From NCBI RefSeq assembly GCF_004337985.1, contig NC_043742.1:5259259-5323258 (forward strand): a DNA stretch of 64,000 bases, written 5' to 3'. The notes beneath the pieces were generated by a model that worked only from the letters and a program-made list of their open reading frames with translations, ran no database searches and was not told the DNA's origin. Source of the DNA: Pyricularia pennisetigena (lineage: Eukaryota; Ascomycota; Sordariomycetes; Magnaporthales; Pyriculariaceae). Of the stretch, positions 1-10,361 are shown one piece after another. Made by a program: the position numbers and the translations under genes. Positions within the stretch are counted from its first letter, which is position 1, and each line of letters opens with the position of its first letter.

Positions 1-264
1 AATATATATATATTATTTACAAACAGCTGCTTTAACCGTTAGTTTTTTAACCCGTTTACCCCGGCCAGTATTTTGTATAATATCCGGTTGTTGAGACGAG
101 GGTCGAATTGGGAATTGGGGATTATATCCCTTTTAAAGTGGCCGTTTGCGTGTTGTATATGTACCGCTTTTGCGAGGATAAAATATTAGTTTTTCACGCG
201 TATTGGGCCGAATTGCTAATTTTTTTTCTGGTGTTTGCAATAAATTTGCAACGTTTTTCTTCAC

Positions 265-368
265 AATTCCCTTTTCCTCCTCCTTTTTTTCCTCCTTTTC
301 TTCCTCTTCCTTTTCCTCCTCTTTTTCCTCCTCCTTTTCCTCCTCCTTTTTTTCCTTTTTTTTTTTCT
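265..368 (+). repeat. Polypyrimidine (TTCCTCC-like) tract
   Basis: About 100 bases consist almost only of T and C on the plus strand, in irregular TTCCTCC/CTTTTC units. It is low-complexity DNA. The frames reading through it give only poly-Phe/Pro/Ser peptides and are not considered coding. Confidence 0.8.
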
Positions 369-999
369 GTTTTTTGTTTTTGTTCGGGCGTTGTAAATAT
401 ATCGTATTTGCGAACGGTTGGTTGGTTTGCGGTTTTATCGTTATTATCGCTTATTTTAAGCGGTATTAAAGTATTGCTTTTCCGGGTAATTGGCCGTTTG
501 GAAACGGGTAATTACCGCGCAATTGCATTACGTTTACCTGGTATAAATATATTATTAATTGCAGGAATTTGATGTCGATGTAACGTATGTGCAATATTTT
601 TAATTGCAATTATTGTAAATTTAATACGGTTACGCGGCCGCGTATCGGATGTTTTTACATGCGATAAATCTGCATTACGTTTCCGGTTTATATTGGAAAC
701 GGATCCTTAAATAAAAGTTAATAAATAATTAAATAAAAAATAATAATAATATATTTACAGATAATTGGCGTTGGAAATGCGAACTATATTTAATACGGAA
801 CGATTTATGGGTTAAAGCGATTCGTTCTGCTGCTTGTGCAATAATATCCAAAGGATATATATGCCTAAAAATTATTAATAAAAAAATATAAAAAAAATTT
901 AAAAAAAAACACTTACACCGGCTCTTTCGCAAATTTACTTTGTTTCCAATGTTGGTCGAGAACGAATTTTTTCAACGCATTAAATTAATAAACGTTAAT

Positions 1000-1003
<4 letters not shown>

Positions 1004-1058
<55 letters not shown>
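1004..1058. repeat. (TA)n microsatellite
   Basis: Roughly 27 uninterrupted TA dinucleotides, inside the AT-rich block and downstream (minus strand) of the candidate gene that begins at 1800. Confidence 0.9.
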
Positions 1059-1062
<4 letters not shown>

Positions 1063-1132
1063 TTTATTTAAATCCAAGTTCTTTTTCGGTTAAACTCGGG
1101 TTTTTAGAACTTCCTAATGCCCCTACAAAAAA

Positions 1133-1800
1133 TTAGCAAATAAACGGCGAATATAATATATTACGGTAATGGAATATATATGCAATACACTTATAAAACC
1201 CTGGGTGTTCGCAACGTGAATGCCGGCGAAGGTTTGTAAATTGTGCGTACGACGCACCACATATTTTACCGCTTTTACCGTTTAAAAACGCCATACATTT
1301 ACAATAAATTAGCATAATATATTTATAAATATAAATTAAAATAATTACTTACATTTTTGGAATTACGCTGGATAAATGCAACGGTGGGTTGGGTGGTATT
1401 ATAAAAAATATTAATATATTATCGTGCACATGCTGGGCGTATAAACCGCATAAAAAATTAAAAGTAATATTATATTTACATTTACTTTTATCGAGTTTCC
1501 CAGCATTCCAATTGGGGTTTTTTTGTTCTGTAAATATATTAAATATAAATATAAATATAATATATATATATTTTGCAAAAGGGGTTATCTTATTTAATGG
1601 GACCCAATCCCAATTCGGGTTCGCAATACCTCCAATATGGTAACCGTATTTGGAGGTAAATAATGCATTTTCAACGTCTGGAAAAATAAAATCATTTAAA
1701 TCCTAAATTAATATTAGTATAAATATTTTTAAACCATTATTAAATTTATATAAATATATACCAGTTGATTTTCAAATAGTGCCCAATCGTTTTTGCTCAT
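1133..1800 (-). CDS. AT-rich intron-bearing gene, unknown family, 5' part
   Basis: I do not recognise the family. A model on the minus strand starts at ATG 1800 (first residues MSKNDWALFENQL), exon 1 1800-1762, donor GTATAT, intron ending in TTTAG, exon 2 1702-1353. Exon 2 is open for about 116 codons without a stop and continues the frame of exon 1 (DLNDFIFPDVENALF). It ends at a GTAAGT donor. A third exon is likely in the stretch that encodes GKICGASYAQFTNLRRH, which resembles part of a C2H2 zinc finger, but its acceptor is unsure. A further possible exon, with acceptor TTTTTAG near 870, encodes HIYPLDIIAQAAERIAL. The sequence is AT-rich but no in-frame stop was met in the first two exons, so this may be a live or only lightly mutated gene. 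The 3' end is not defined; the coordinates cover only the part I can follow. Confidence 0.4.
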
Positions 1801-2299
1801 ATTGCCGGCGGGAAAAGAATTATATTTAATTCCATGTGCGACGAATATACGGAAGTGAAATTTGGAAAAAAAAAATTGCAATCGTTATTAAAAATGGGTT
1901 GGCAAATTGAAAAAAAAAGCAATTTCCTTAGGCAATATATATAAATTATTCGCCTATTGCATAAGCTTCATATAAAAAAAAAAGGAAATGAACGAAAAAA
2001 AGTAAAAAAAAAAAAAAAAAAAGTTGGAGTTTTAACCGAAGTAATGCAATGCATGTGGAGATAATATGGATTTTTCCAACCACGTTTAATTTCGTATTTT
2101 AAATTTAAAACGTTTAAATATAGGGCTAATAATAAACGATAATTACTAAACCTAATATAAAAATTAAAACCGAGCTTTTGCAAAATTAATGGTTTATTAA
2201 ATTTGAAAATTAAAAATACAGATCGTCCGTTAAAAAAAAGGTGTTGGAAAATAATTGTTCGATTTAATGCATATCCGTTACTTACGCGGTGCATATAGC
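1801..2299. other. AT-rich stretch, possible 3' exons of the broken gene
   Basis: On the minus strand a GTAAGT-like donor lies near 2296 and a TATTAG acceptor near 2160. An open stretch of about 126 codons runs from 2348 to 1968 across both. It may hold terminal exons of the broken gene upstream, but I could not fix frame or stop. Runs of A near 2000-2030 are low complexity. Confidence 0.3.
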
Positions 2300-5165
2300 A
2301 AATATTTTGGTTATTATTCCGAATTAATTTCCTTTTGCAATATTTCACATTTTTTTTTTAACCGTTTAATCTCCAACAGTTTTTTTTTTTAATAAACGTT
2401 CCTCCTAAAGTTTTTCGATTTCTTTTTGCAATTTTATATGCGTATTTAATGGTTAAATATTACGTCGTTATTGCAATATTGTTGCAAATATTATTATAAT
2501 ATCGTCATTTGCAAACGTAGTAAATGAACGTTTACCTGTTAATAATTGAAACGTTATATTTAATATTCCTTTATTTATGCGTTGCAATTGCGGCTTTGGA
2601 TTTGGCACCGGCTTTAATATATCTGCTTTATTGTTTATGCGTTGCAATTGCGGCTCTGGATTTGGCACCGGCTCTAATATATTTGTTTTATTGTTTATGC
2701 GTTGCAGTTGCGGCTTTGGATCTGGCACCGGTTTTAATATATTTGCTTTATTATTTATGCGTTACAGTTGCGGCTCTGGATTTGGCACCGGCTTTAATAT
2801 ATCTGTTTCATTATTTATGCGTTGCAGTTGCGGCTTTGGATCTGGCACCGGCTTTAATATATTTGCTTCATTGTTTATACGTTGCAATTGCGGCTTTGGA
2901 TCTGGTACCGGTTTTAATATATCTGCTTCATTGTTTATGCGTTGCAATTGCGGCTCTGGATCTGGTACCGGTTCTAATATATTTGTGTTATTGCTTATAC
3001 GTTGCAATTGCGGTATAGGAATATTATAAACTTAATTTCGTAAAATTGCATGTACGTATTACCCAGTAAAAAATATATTATATTTTTTTTTTTTGCGTTG
3101 AAAATTGCGGGCAAATTTAGCAATATTTAATCGATTATCCCATGCAATAGGAATACCATATTTAAACGTTATTTCGTCTTCTTCGGTTTAAGCAAAGCAT
3201 TTGCGTTCCAACCTAAAAAAAAATAAATATAAAAATATTAATATTATTTTTCCCAAATATTTTTAAATATATATATACCTTTTAATAGCGGTTAAAAGCG
3301 GTAATTTTCGCCCAATTGACGAATTATTTTCTGCATACCCTATTTCGGCGATATTAATATGCTTAAACGCTGTTTAACGCCAAAATTGGTTAATATTTGA
3401 ACAACGTGCAAAAATTGCAGTTTTTAACCAAGGGATTTCCTTTTGTTCAAACCAAGCCTTAGTTTTTGGATATACATCGATTATATATTGCACATGCGTT
3501 TTATATTCGGCTTCCGTTGGTAAATTAATTAATTTTTTAAACTGTGTCCGCGCTTTACATAAAAGGAATTTCGTTTTAAAATTCCGGATTATATAAACTA
3601 TATAAACAATGTAAATGCATTGGAAATGCTTTTTTAATATTTTGTTTGGATTAAGGGAATTAAAATATAAACCAAATCCTAAATTGTATTTTATTAATTA
3701 ATATTTAAATATTAAAAATAATATAATTATATTATTTACCCAATATTTGTATTTGGTTTACATTAACTGTTATTGTTAACCAATTTCCAAATTCACCTCC
3801 AAAAATATGCCCCCATTTAGCAATTTGGCCAGAAATTTGTTAATAAGTTGAAAAATAACCTATAAAAAAAAACTTTTAATCTTCTTAAATTTGTGGGTTT
3901 ATAAAACTGTAAAAATATGCTTGTTTTCGTCCGTTAGGTCGACCTAATAAAATAAAATTAATATATTCCATATATAATATAAAAAAATATATGCATTATA
4001 AATACGTACGATTTGCTGGACCTTCCTATCCCTTTAAAAAAAAAAGGTTAATAAATCCTGCAACCATTTTCCAAAATAAATTTATTTCTAAATATTATTG
4101 TCGATTAAAATGTTTAAATATTGCACGTATAATGCATATAATAGCAAATTTTCCTTGTATTAATTGGATAATATCCCAAATAAAACGTTGTTCGGGTGGT
4201 TTTTGTTGTTAGTTTCGGAATTCCGCATATGCACCTAATATAATATATATTATTAATATAAATGCAATATATAAAAATTATATATATATACCTAAATACC
4301 CAATTCCTTCTGGACTTTCAATAATTCGAAACGCTTTAATTATAAATGCAATTCGATTAAAACAGTTTAAATGTCCTTTAAATTTACGTAAAACATTTTC
4401 GTTGCCCCATTTTTGCTTAAACGTTTGAAACGCAATGTTTATAGCAAATGTTCCTATATAGCCAAATTAATAAATAAATGAAAATAAAAATAAATAAATA
4501 AAAAAAAATAAAATAAAATACTAACGTGGTTTTAAAGATAATATTTTTTGCGTTTTAAATGCTATTAAAATATCTTTTTTAATTTGCATTGGTATTCGAT
4601 TTGGAAGAATTGGGTAATACGTATACGATCCACGGGCAAATATAAATATCCAAGGATTCCGTAAATGGTTTACTGGAATATAAATATTAAAATTTATTTC
4701 GCATTTGCATCGTTTTATTTTACCAGTACCGTTGGAATGGCGGAATCCTAACGAAAAAATCAATATTATAAATATATATTTAATATTATAAGGGATATTT
4801 ACCATAAATTTTGCGTTTATGCAAAATATTTCCAATATAAATGCATTGTAAAGGATTTTATTCTGGGCTACCATTTTTTGATAAAAATTGCAAATATTGG
4901 GTATTTAACCCAATAAACGATAGTGAAAATATTTGTAAAATATACCAAAGCTTTGCTAATAATTTATTTGGGTATAATAATTGCACCTCCTAAAAAAATT
5001 AATATATATAATAAATAAATAAATAAATAAATTTACGTACATTATTTTCTCCTCGATAAAAAATAGGTTGGATATTCGAACAGGACCATTTTCCTGTTAT
5101 AGCGTTTTTGTAATGCATTTGCCCAGTTGGATTTAAATTGGTTTTACGTTTCCAAAATTCCAAAA
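2300..5165 (-). pseudogene. RIP-degraded multi-exon gene of unknown family
   Basis: Nine successive minus-strand exons can be joined with matching phase: about 5165-5041, 4989-4803, 4747-4526, 4453-4292, 4234-4010, 3943-3908, 3859-3740, 3678-3279, and 3212 downward through the 60-bp repeats. Each intron has a GT donor and AG acceptor and is about 35-80 bp. The joined frame is open except for at least eight in-frame stops, all TAA or TAG, as expected if CAA/CAG codons had been hit by C-to-T change. Recognisable stretches include IKRCKCEINFNIYIPV (exon 3), QISGQIAKWGHIFGG (exon 7) and SSIGRKLPLLTAIK (exon 8). After exon 9 come the repeats and then a Lys/Glu/Leu-rich coiled-coil-like piece (ILQKEINSE). 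I do not know the family; the last part of exon 8 recalls the N..E..H..N..GR pattern near the end of some MULE-like transposases, but this is a weak guess. The 5' end is missing. Confidence 0.6.
2577..3012 (-). repeat. 60-bp coding minisatellite (20-residue units)
   Basis: About 7.2 tandem copies of a 60-bp unit, each beginning near GCGTTGCAATTGCGGCT on the plus strand. Copies differ at few positions (CTTTGG or CTCTGG, ATTTGG or ATCTGG, GGCACC or GGTACC). Because 60 is a multiple of three, several frames stay open. The minus-strand frame is the one continuous with exon 9 of the broken gene and gives a 20-residue repeat of the form KPVPDPKPQLQRINNEADIL. One copy is interrupted where CAA reads TAA (near 2760), in line with RIP. 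Confidence 0.85.
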
Positions 5166-6240
5166 AACCGAAAAAAACATTAATATATATTTAATATATA
5201 AAATGCATATATTAAGCATATGCGGCGTATTTATTCCTTTATTTTATTCCGGATATTTTGTTCAACCGTTGGGGCCGGATATATTTATGCTTTATATTTA
5301 AAAATTTATTGTGTTCGAAATAATTTAAACCGATTATAAGCAATGCAAAAACCACGGAAATTTGGCCGAAAATTGGAACAATATCGAATTCCGCTGCATT
5401 TAAAATTCCAATGGAATATATAATAATTGCTAATACAAAAATTAGTTTTTATATATTAATATTATTATATAAATTTACCCAAAAAAATTTAATTTTTTAA
5501 CGTTCGAATTTCCTATTTTTTTAGGAATTTGGAAATGAAAGCAATATTGAATTTAAAAAAAAAAAAAAAAATTAGTTATAATATTTGCAATATTAACATT
5601 TTAATAAAATAAATATATTTATTCGTTCAACAATTTTTTCTATTTTAACATTGTAAATACTGGCAGAAATAAATCCATTTAATTCTATAAACGATATTTG
5701 TTATAAAATAATATATAAAATTCCCGTTGTTAAAATATTTGGATAATATGGAATAATAATATAATATTAAATTTTTATAACGGTAATTTTATATCTGTTA
5801 TTTCCGGTAATATAAAAACCAAATTGGTTAACAATTTCCTAATATTTATTAGCGATTAAACACCGCATATGCAACGCGTATGCAATATTTATTTCGTTTA
5901 TATGGCTATTAATTTATGGTAATTCCCAAAAGTTTTGCATTTTTGGTTGGTTAAAAAATTTAGCATATATATCGTGTATAATTTGCTTTGTATTTTTAAT
6001 TGGAAAATTTTCCAATTATATATGCAAATCCTGTGGGATTTCACCATTTGGAAATAACGGTATTATTAATTATTTACTTTTACGTTTTGCTTGTTAAATG
6101 TCCAAATAAAGGTTAAGCAATAAATGGGCGTTGCGTAAGGGAAAAATTTTTTTTTTTAATCCCCATTTAATCGGTATATTAAATCGCCGATTCCGGGTTT
6201 TTATTTTTAATTATTCTTTTTATAAATAGCCAATTAGAAT
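5166..6240. other. AT-rich stretch without a defined gene
   Basis: At least one more minus-strand intron-like element (donor GGTAAATTTAT, acceptor GTATTAG, about 5478 to 5432) suggests that upstream exons of the broken gene lie here, but I could not join them in frame. No intact coding sequence is seen. Confidence 0.4.
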
Positions 6241-6918
6241 TTGTTATTTTGTTGAATCCCGTGCATCCCTTTTGGGATTCTGAACCCCCGGTCCTTTTAC
6301 AGGATCCACTTTCTGAACCCCCTCCAGCGAGTTTCTGAACCGGGCTCAACTCGTCCCTCATGGAAGAGCCAGTCTCTGATCTATTCTTGGATTGAACGTT
6401 GCATTCAAGGTAAAGAGCAGTCAATTCAAGCATTGCAAAACCTCAGTTCTAAGCCTTGTTCTGTACACATGTAACTATTTGGCTTGGTCCAATGGAAAAA
6501 AAGGTTGTCCGTAACAAAAAAAAAAAAAAAAAAAAAAAAAAAAACAGCCCAAGTAACAATAAAGGAGTTCAAAACATTCGCAATGCCCGAGACAGAATCC
6601 TGAACATGTATGAACTATCAGGGATGATGCATGCCCTGCACGTCGAGTTCGATTGAAAACGATCAATATTCTCCGTTTTAGGTAGTATAATCCACGCATA
6701 TATCATTGCCGCGTAAGCAAGCCGATAAAGGCAAGTCGTTTATTTCCTCGCCCCTGAATTATTACAGTAAAATGAAGAACATGTCATATTAGTGGCGCCT
6801 ATTGCCTTGATGCTTTGTCTTGTTCACAAACCTTTTTTTTCTTCCCTGTCAACAGCAATATCACAAGCTGCCCCAAGGCAAACCACTCTCCCGCCAGTCT
6901 CCACAGCCCGCACCGGCA
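6241..6918. other. Isochore edge and upstream region of membrane-protein gene
   Basis: GC content rises sharply here. Three copies of a TTCTGAACC motif lie within 60 bases (6278-6340), and an A-run of about 24 follows (6520-6543). The rest should contain the promoter and leader of the gene starting at 6919; no clear element is seen. Confidence 0.4.
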
Positions 6919-8576
6919 ATGGACGGCGTACAATACAACGTCTCGACGGGCGAGATCTTCTGCTTTGCCGGAGACCTGCCCAAGAGGCCAGCCAAGGGAT
7001 TCAACTGCCAGATCTACAAGCAATGTTACTGCCCGCCGCTCGAGGCCGACGGCGACATTGCCGGTGCCGGCGTCATCGCGGCCTTTGTCTCGTCTGCCGT
7101 GATAACGACGATGGCGACGCTACTGTGTCTCATCATCCAGAGGCCGTCGTGCGATCCCGACGGCAACGAGCTCCCTTCGTATAATCCCATCGACCGGGTC
7201 CTCCGCCGTTCAGTGTGTCGCCCCATGAGGTCGTGGATGATTCGCAAGGGCCTCAGTCCGGACGTCTGGGAGGGCTGTGCCTACGAGGTGGTGATGGCGC
7301 TTTCGGATCAGCGTATGTGAAAAAAAAAAGAAAAAGAAAAAAAAACCCCCCCTTGGCTTTGGTGTGAGAAGATAAAAGAAAACCTAACGCAAAACTCATC
7401 CCACACCTCCAGAGCTCGTAACAGGACTCGCGATCCTAATCACCGCCATCATCAAGCTCGCCAAGGGCACCGTGACAGTCTACCACTTCAACATGGCGAC
7501 GGACCTGGCCTGGTTCAGCGGCAACGTGCACCTCCTGTCCCTGCTCGTCATCCGGCAGCACAACATCGAGAGCGTCAAGCCTGGGTCCGCGGGCCGCCGG
7601 CGCCGCAGCGAGTCGGCCCACCGCCGCAGCGAGTCGGCCCACCGCCGCAGCGAGCGCTTCACCCGCTGGCTGCGCATCCTGCTCATGATCGCCCTCGCCG
7701 TCCTGCTGCTCTACGTCTACTACGTCTCGGCCTACCAGGGCTGGTACGGCGAGGTCCGCTGCCCCGTCCTCTGCACCGTCGGCATGCCCAAGGGCGGCTC
7801 GCCACTGCACTGGATGTGGGTCAACTTTGCCTTGATCCTGTACAACTACCCGCTCAACATCTTTCTCATGGTATGTGGGCAGTAGCTCTCCCCCTCCAAA
7901 GTGTTTGGCATGGTTCCAAGGTCCCATATTTCTACACATGTGCACATGTATAAACTCAACACAAGTTCTAACTCCAAAAATAAAAAATAAAAAAACCACC
8001 TCATGATAGTGGCGAACGGGATCGATATGGTGGGTGGACAAGGTCCGACCACTCATCTTCGACACGCCAAAGCGACCGCAGCAGGTTCAAGTCCAAGAAG
8101 CCAGGCTTCTCCAGAATGCCGACCAACCGGATCCCGTACCAGTCTCCAGCTCCGCATCGAGCCGGTCAATAGACTCGCTGCGGAGCGAGAAGGCCGCGAC
8201 GACCGACGCAGCCAACGAGGCGAGACACCCGATCAAGCCTTCGAAGGCGGGCTTCCTCGGCGCCCTGGGCCGCTTCCAGCGCCGTTTCTTCCTCGCGGTC
8301 TGGTACATGATCGCCTCGGAGCTGTGGCACATTGTGGAGCTGCTGTGCTGGTTCGGCTTTGGCGTCTTCTGGCTCGTGCAGGACAGGGGGTTCGGGCAAA
8401 GTGAGATGGAGGAGGCGCAGCGCGAGAAGGAGCAGGAGGTCGGGTTCGGGCAGCTGATCCCCCTGATACTGCTGGTCTTGCCCTTTATGCAGCTGATAGA
8501 GGCCTACACGCGGCTGTCTGACCGCAACTATGACGAGCAGAGGGAGCGGGATGCCGAACATATCCCGTTGGGCTAA
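6919..8576 (+). CDS. Multi-spanning membrane protein, unknown function
   Basis: Three exons, 6919-7312, 7413-7870 and 8010-8576, give 472 residues; the introns have GTATGT donors and CCAG/ATAG acceptors and keep phase. The start ATG opens MDGVQYNVSTGE; an upstream in-frame extension has no ATG. Hydrophobic helices are visible at about residues 46-68 (DIAGAGVIAAFVSSAVI), in exon 2 (LVTGLAILITAIIK, ILLMIALAVLLLYVYYV, MWVNFALILYNYPLNIFLM) and in exon 3 (around YMIASELWHIVELLCWFGFGVFW and QLIPLILLVLPFMQLI). A Cys-rich patch precedes the first helix (CFAGD, CQIYKQCYC). Exon 2 has a tandem RRSESAH repeat in a basic loop. The layout, about six to seven helices with a long loop, recalls fungal receptor-like proteins, but I recognise no family motif. 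Confidence 0.75.
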
Positions 8577-8865
8577 ATTGCACGTAAATAATTCCAAGGG
8601 ACAATGAAATCGAAAAGCCTCTTTTTACCACCATCAACTACCTCGCTATACCAAAACCCGAACTGTCGGGGCATACTGCTCACTCATAACACCCGCAAGT
8701 CATTATGTCCTGGGGCTGCGGTCCGTTGAATCAATTAAACCGAGAAGATCGTTTAGCATTGCTTCGTATCATTATACACTATTAACTATATAATTTCCTA
8801 TGGTTTTCGTGCTACGCCTGCCTCTCAGCCTCAAGGAGACAGGCGAGATTGTGCGATACAGGAGC
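8577..8865. other. Convergent intergenic spacer
   Basis: About 290 bases between the 3' ends of two convergent genes. It should hold both polyadenylation regions; nothing else is seen. Confidence 0.5.
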
Positions 8866-10361
8866 TCAGCAAGTGTCCTCTTCTCCAAGACCAATATCCG
8901 AGGCGGCCAACAGGAACTCCATGAATCCTGCACCCGTCTCCAGGAGGTTGAGCTTGTAAATTTCCGCCGTAGGGTAGAAAGCGCAAGATGCATCAGGATT
9001 ACCAAAGCCAAACTCGATCGTGTACGAGAAGACTTTGTTTAGGCTAGGGTCAGAGAAGTGGCGCGAGAAGGCATAGTCATCACTATTCCAGCAAGTCAAC
9101 GTTAGCGCACAAAAGTCCAAAACATCCGGGCTGTATGAAGGCATTATCCAACTTACCTAGCACCACTCGTGGGGTACAGGTATGCAGAAGCAGAAACGTC
9201 GTAGATCCTGCCGGTGGCTCCGGTCATTGCTGTGCCAGCGCGCACACCAGCGTAGGCTGCGTCGCGCCAGTCGTCCGAGGAAATGTACTCGCCGTAGACA
9301 CGTCCCTCTTCCGGCTTGTCTGGCATCAGACCACGGACAGAGTCGTATGTGTCGTTCATGAAGTTCATGTACTAAAATGATACAAGGTTAGCCAACTTTG
9401 CAAAGTCCTCCCGTGCAACGTAACCTTCCTGACCAAAACATACCGGGCGTCTGTTCTGGTTCTCATCGCTTCCCCAGCTGTGAAGAACAATGCCGGTGTA
9501 CGAGTGCAGATCAATGTACCAGCGGATCTTCTTGAACGTGTCCAGCACCCACTTGACAGCTCGTGTCTCGGGTTCCGAGAAAGGAGCCGTGCCATGGAAC
9601 GTCTGCGACGCCGGGTTCGATGATGCAACGTTGGGACCGACGCTGGGGTCGAACTTCTTCAGGAAGTCCCACAGGAAGTCAAAGTTCCTGTTGAGGTCGA
9701 TGCCGTAGCTGGCAGGGTTGCTTGGCGTCGCGGAAGCCGGGTTTCTGTTCTTGCGCCAGCACGAGTGGGTGGCTTGATCGTGTGCGACACCGTCAGGGTT
9801 GCTGAGAGGCACAAAGACGATGCCTGCCTTCAGCGCTCGCTTGACGTCACAGTTGCTCCAAGTGCGGCCGCCGTAGGCGATGCCCTGGTTGTGCTTGTTG
9901 GCGTACAGCAGGTCGGAGATGAAGTAGATGATGTTGTCGGACGAGCCACGCTCGCGCGCGTGGATGGCACCGTTGAAGAAGGCACGGTAGCCATCGGTGG
10001 CTGTGCAGTTCTTTCCGCTTCCGCCCACGGCACCACCAAAGATGGTGCGGTTCTCAAACGTCTTGTCGGGGGCCTCGAACGTGTCGAAACCGTACTCGTT
10101 GGCGAGGGCGTCAAAGGCCGAGCGGATCTCGCGGACGCTCAGGAGCTTGCCCGGATCAGTCCCGATGGGCTGTGTTCCCAGTCCCCGGGGGACGATCTTA
10201 CCGCCCTCGAACCGATCACCCTCTCCGATGGCGAGACCCGTGTTCCCGCCCTGGCGACGCGTGAGGCTGGGGGCAGCGCCGTTTTCCGACTCCTCAGGGA
10301 GGAGGCAGGACTTTGCCAACTGCGCAAGGCACAGGGCGAACCAGGCTGATGCGAACCTCAT
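8866..10361 (-). CDS. Secreted zinc carboxypeptidase, M14 family
   Basis: Three exons, 10361-9444, 9371-9157 and 9082-8866, give 449 residues. Residues 1 to about 17 form a signal peptide (MRFASAWFALCLAQLAKS). Metallocarboxypeptidase signatures are present in order: HARE with zinc ligands His134 and Glu137, NPDG at about 188, RKNRNP at about 203, DLNRNF at about 222, the third zinc ligand in DLHSYTG (His287), and the catalytic glutamate in YTIEFGF (Glu401). The enzyme should remove C-terminal residues from peptides outside the cell, for nutrition or host interaction. A classical 90-residue activation domain is not evident; the region before the catalytic domain is about 70 residues and unlike it. 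N-glycosylation sequons occur (NRT, NCT, NDT). The flanking genes are unrelated. Confidence 0.92.

Larger units (their letters stand above)
1..6240. other. AT-rich, RIP-like block (isochore)
   Basis: The whole stretch is strongly AT-rich with many TA steps, A and T homopolymers and few long open frames, whereas the DNA after about 6240 is of normal fungal composition. The switch occurs within about 100 bases. This is the usual look of fungal DNA subjected to repeat-induced point mutation, which turns CpA into TpA on either strand; that mechanism is inferred, not shown. The block is not featureless: it contains minus-strand sequences with intron signals and open exons (given separately), a TA microsatellite, a pyrimidine tract and a 60-bp tandem repeat. 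Confidence 0.8.

Noticed and set aside
108..572. 154-residue frame with poly-Pro/Phe
   Set aside because: It comes from a pyrimidine tract in AT-rich DNA; low complexity and no gene signals.
2524..3029. Plus-strand repeat proteins (ALDLAPALIYL or GFGTGFNI units)
   Set aside because: They are alternative frames of the 60-bp minisatellite; only the minus-strand frame continues into upstream exons.
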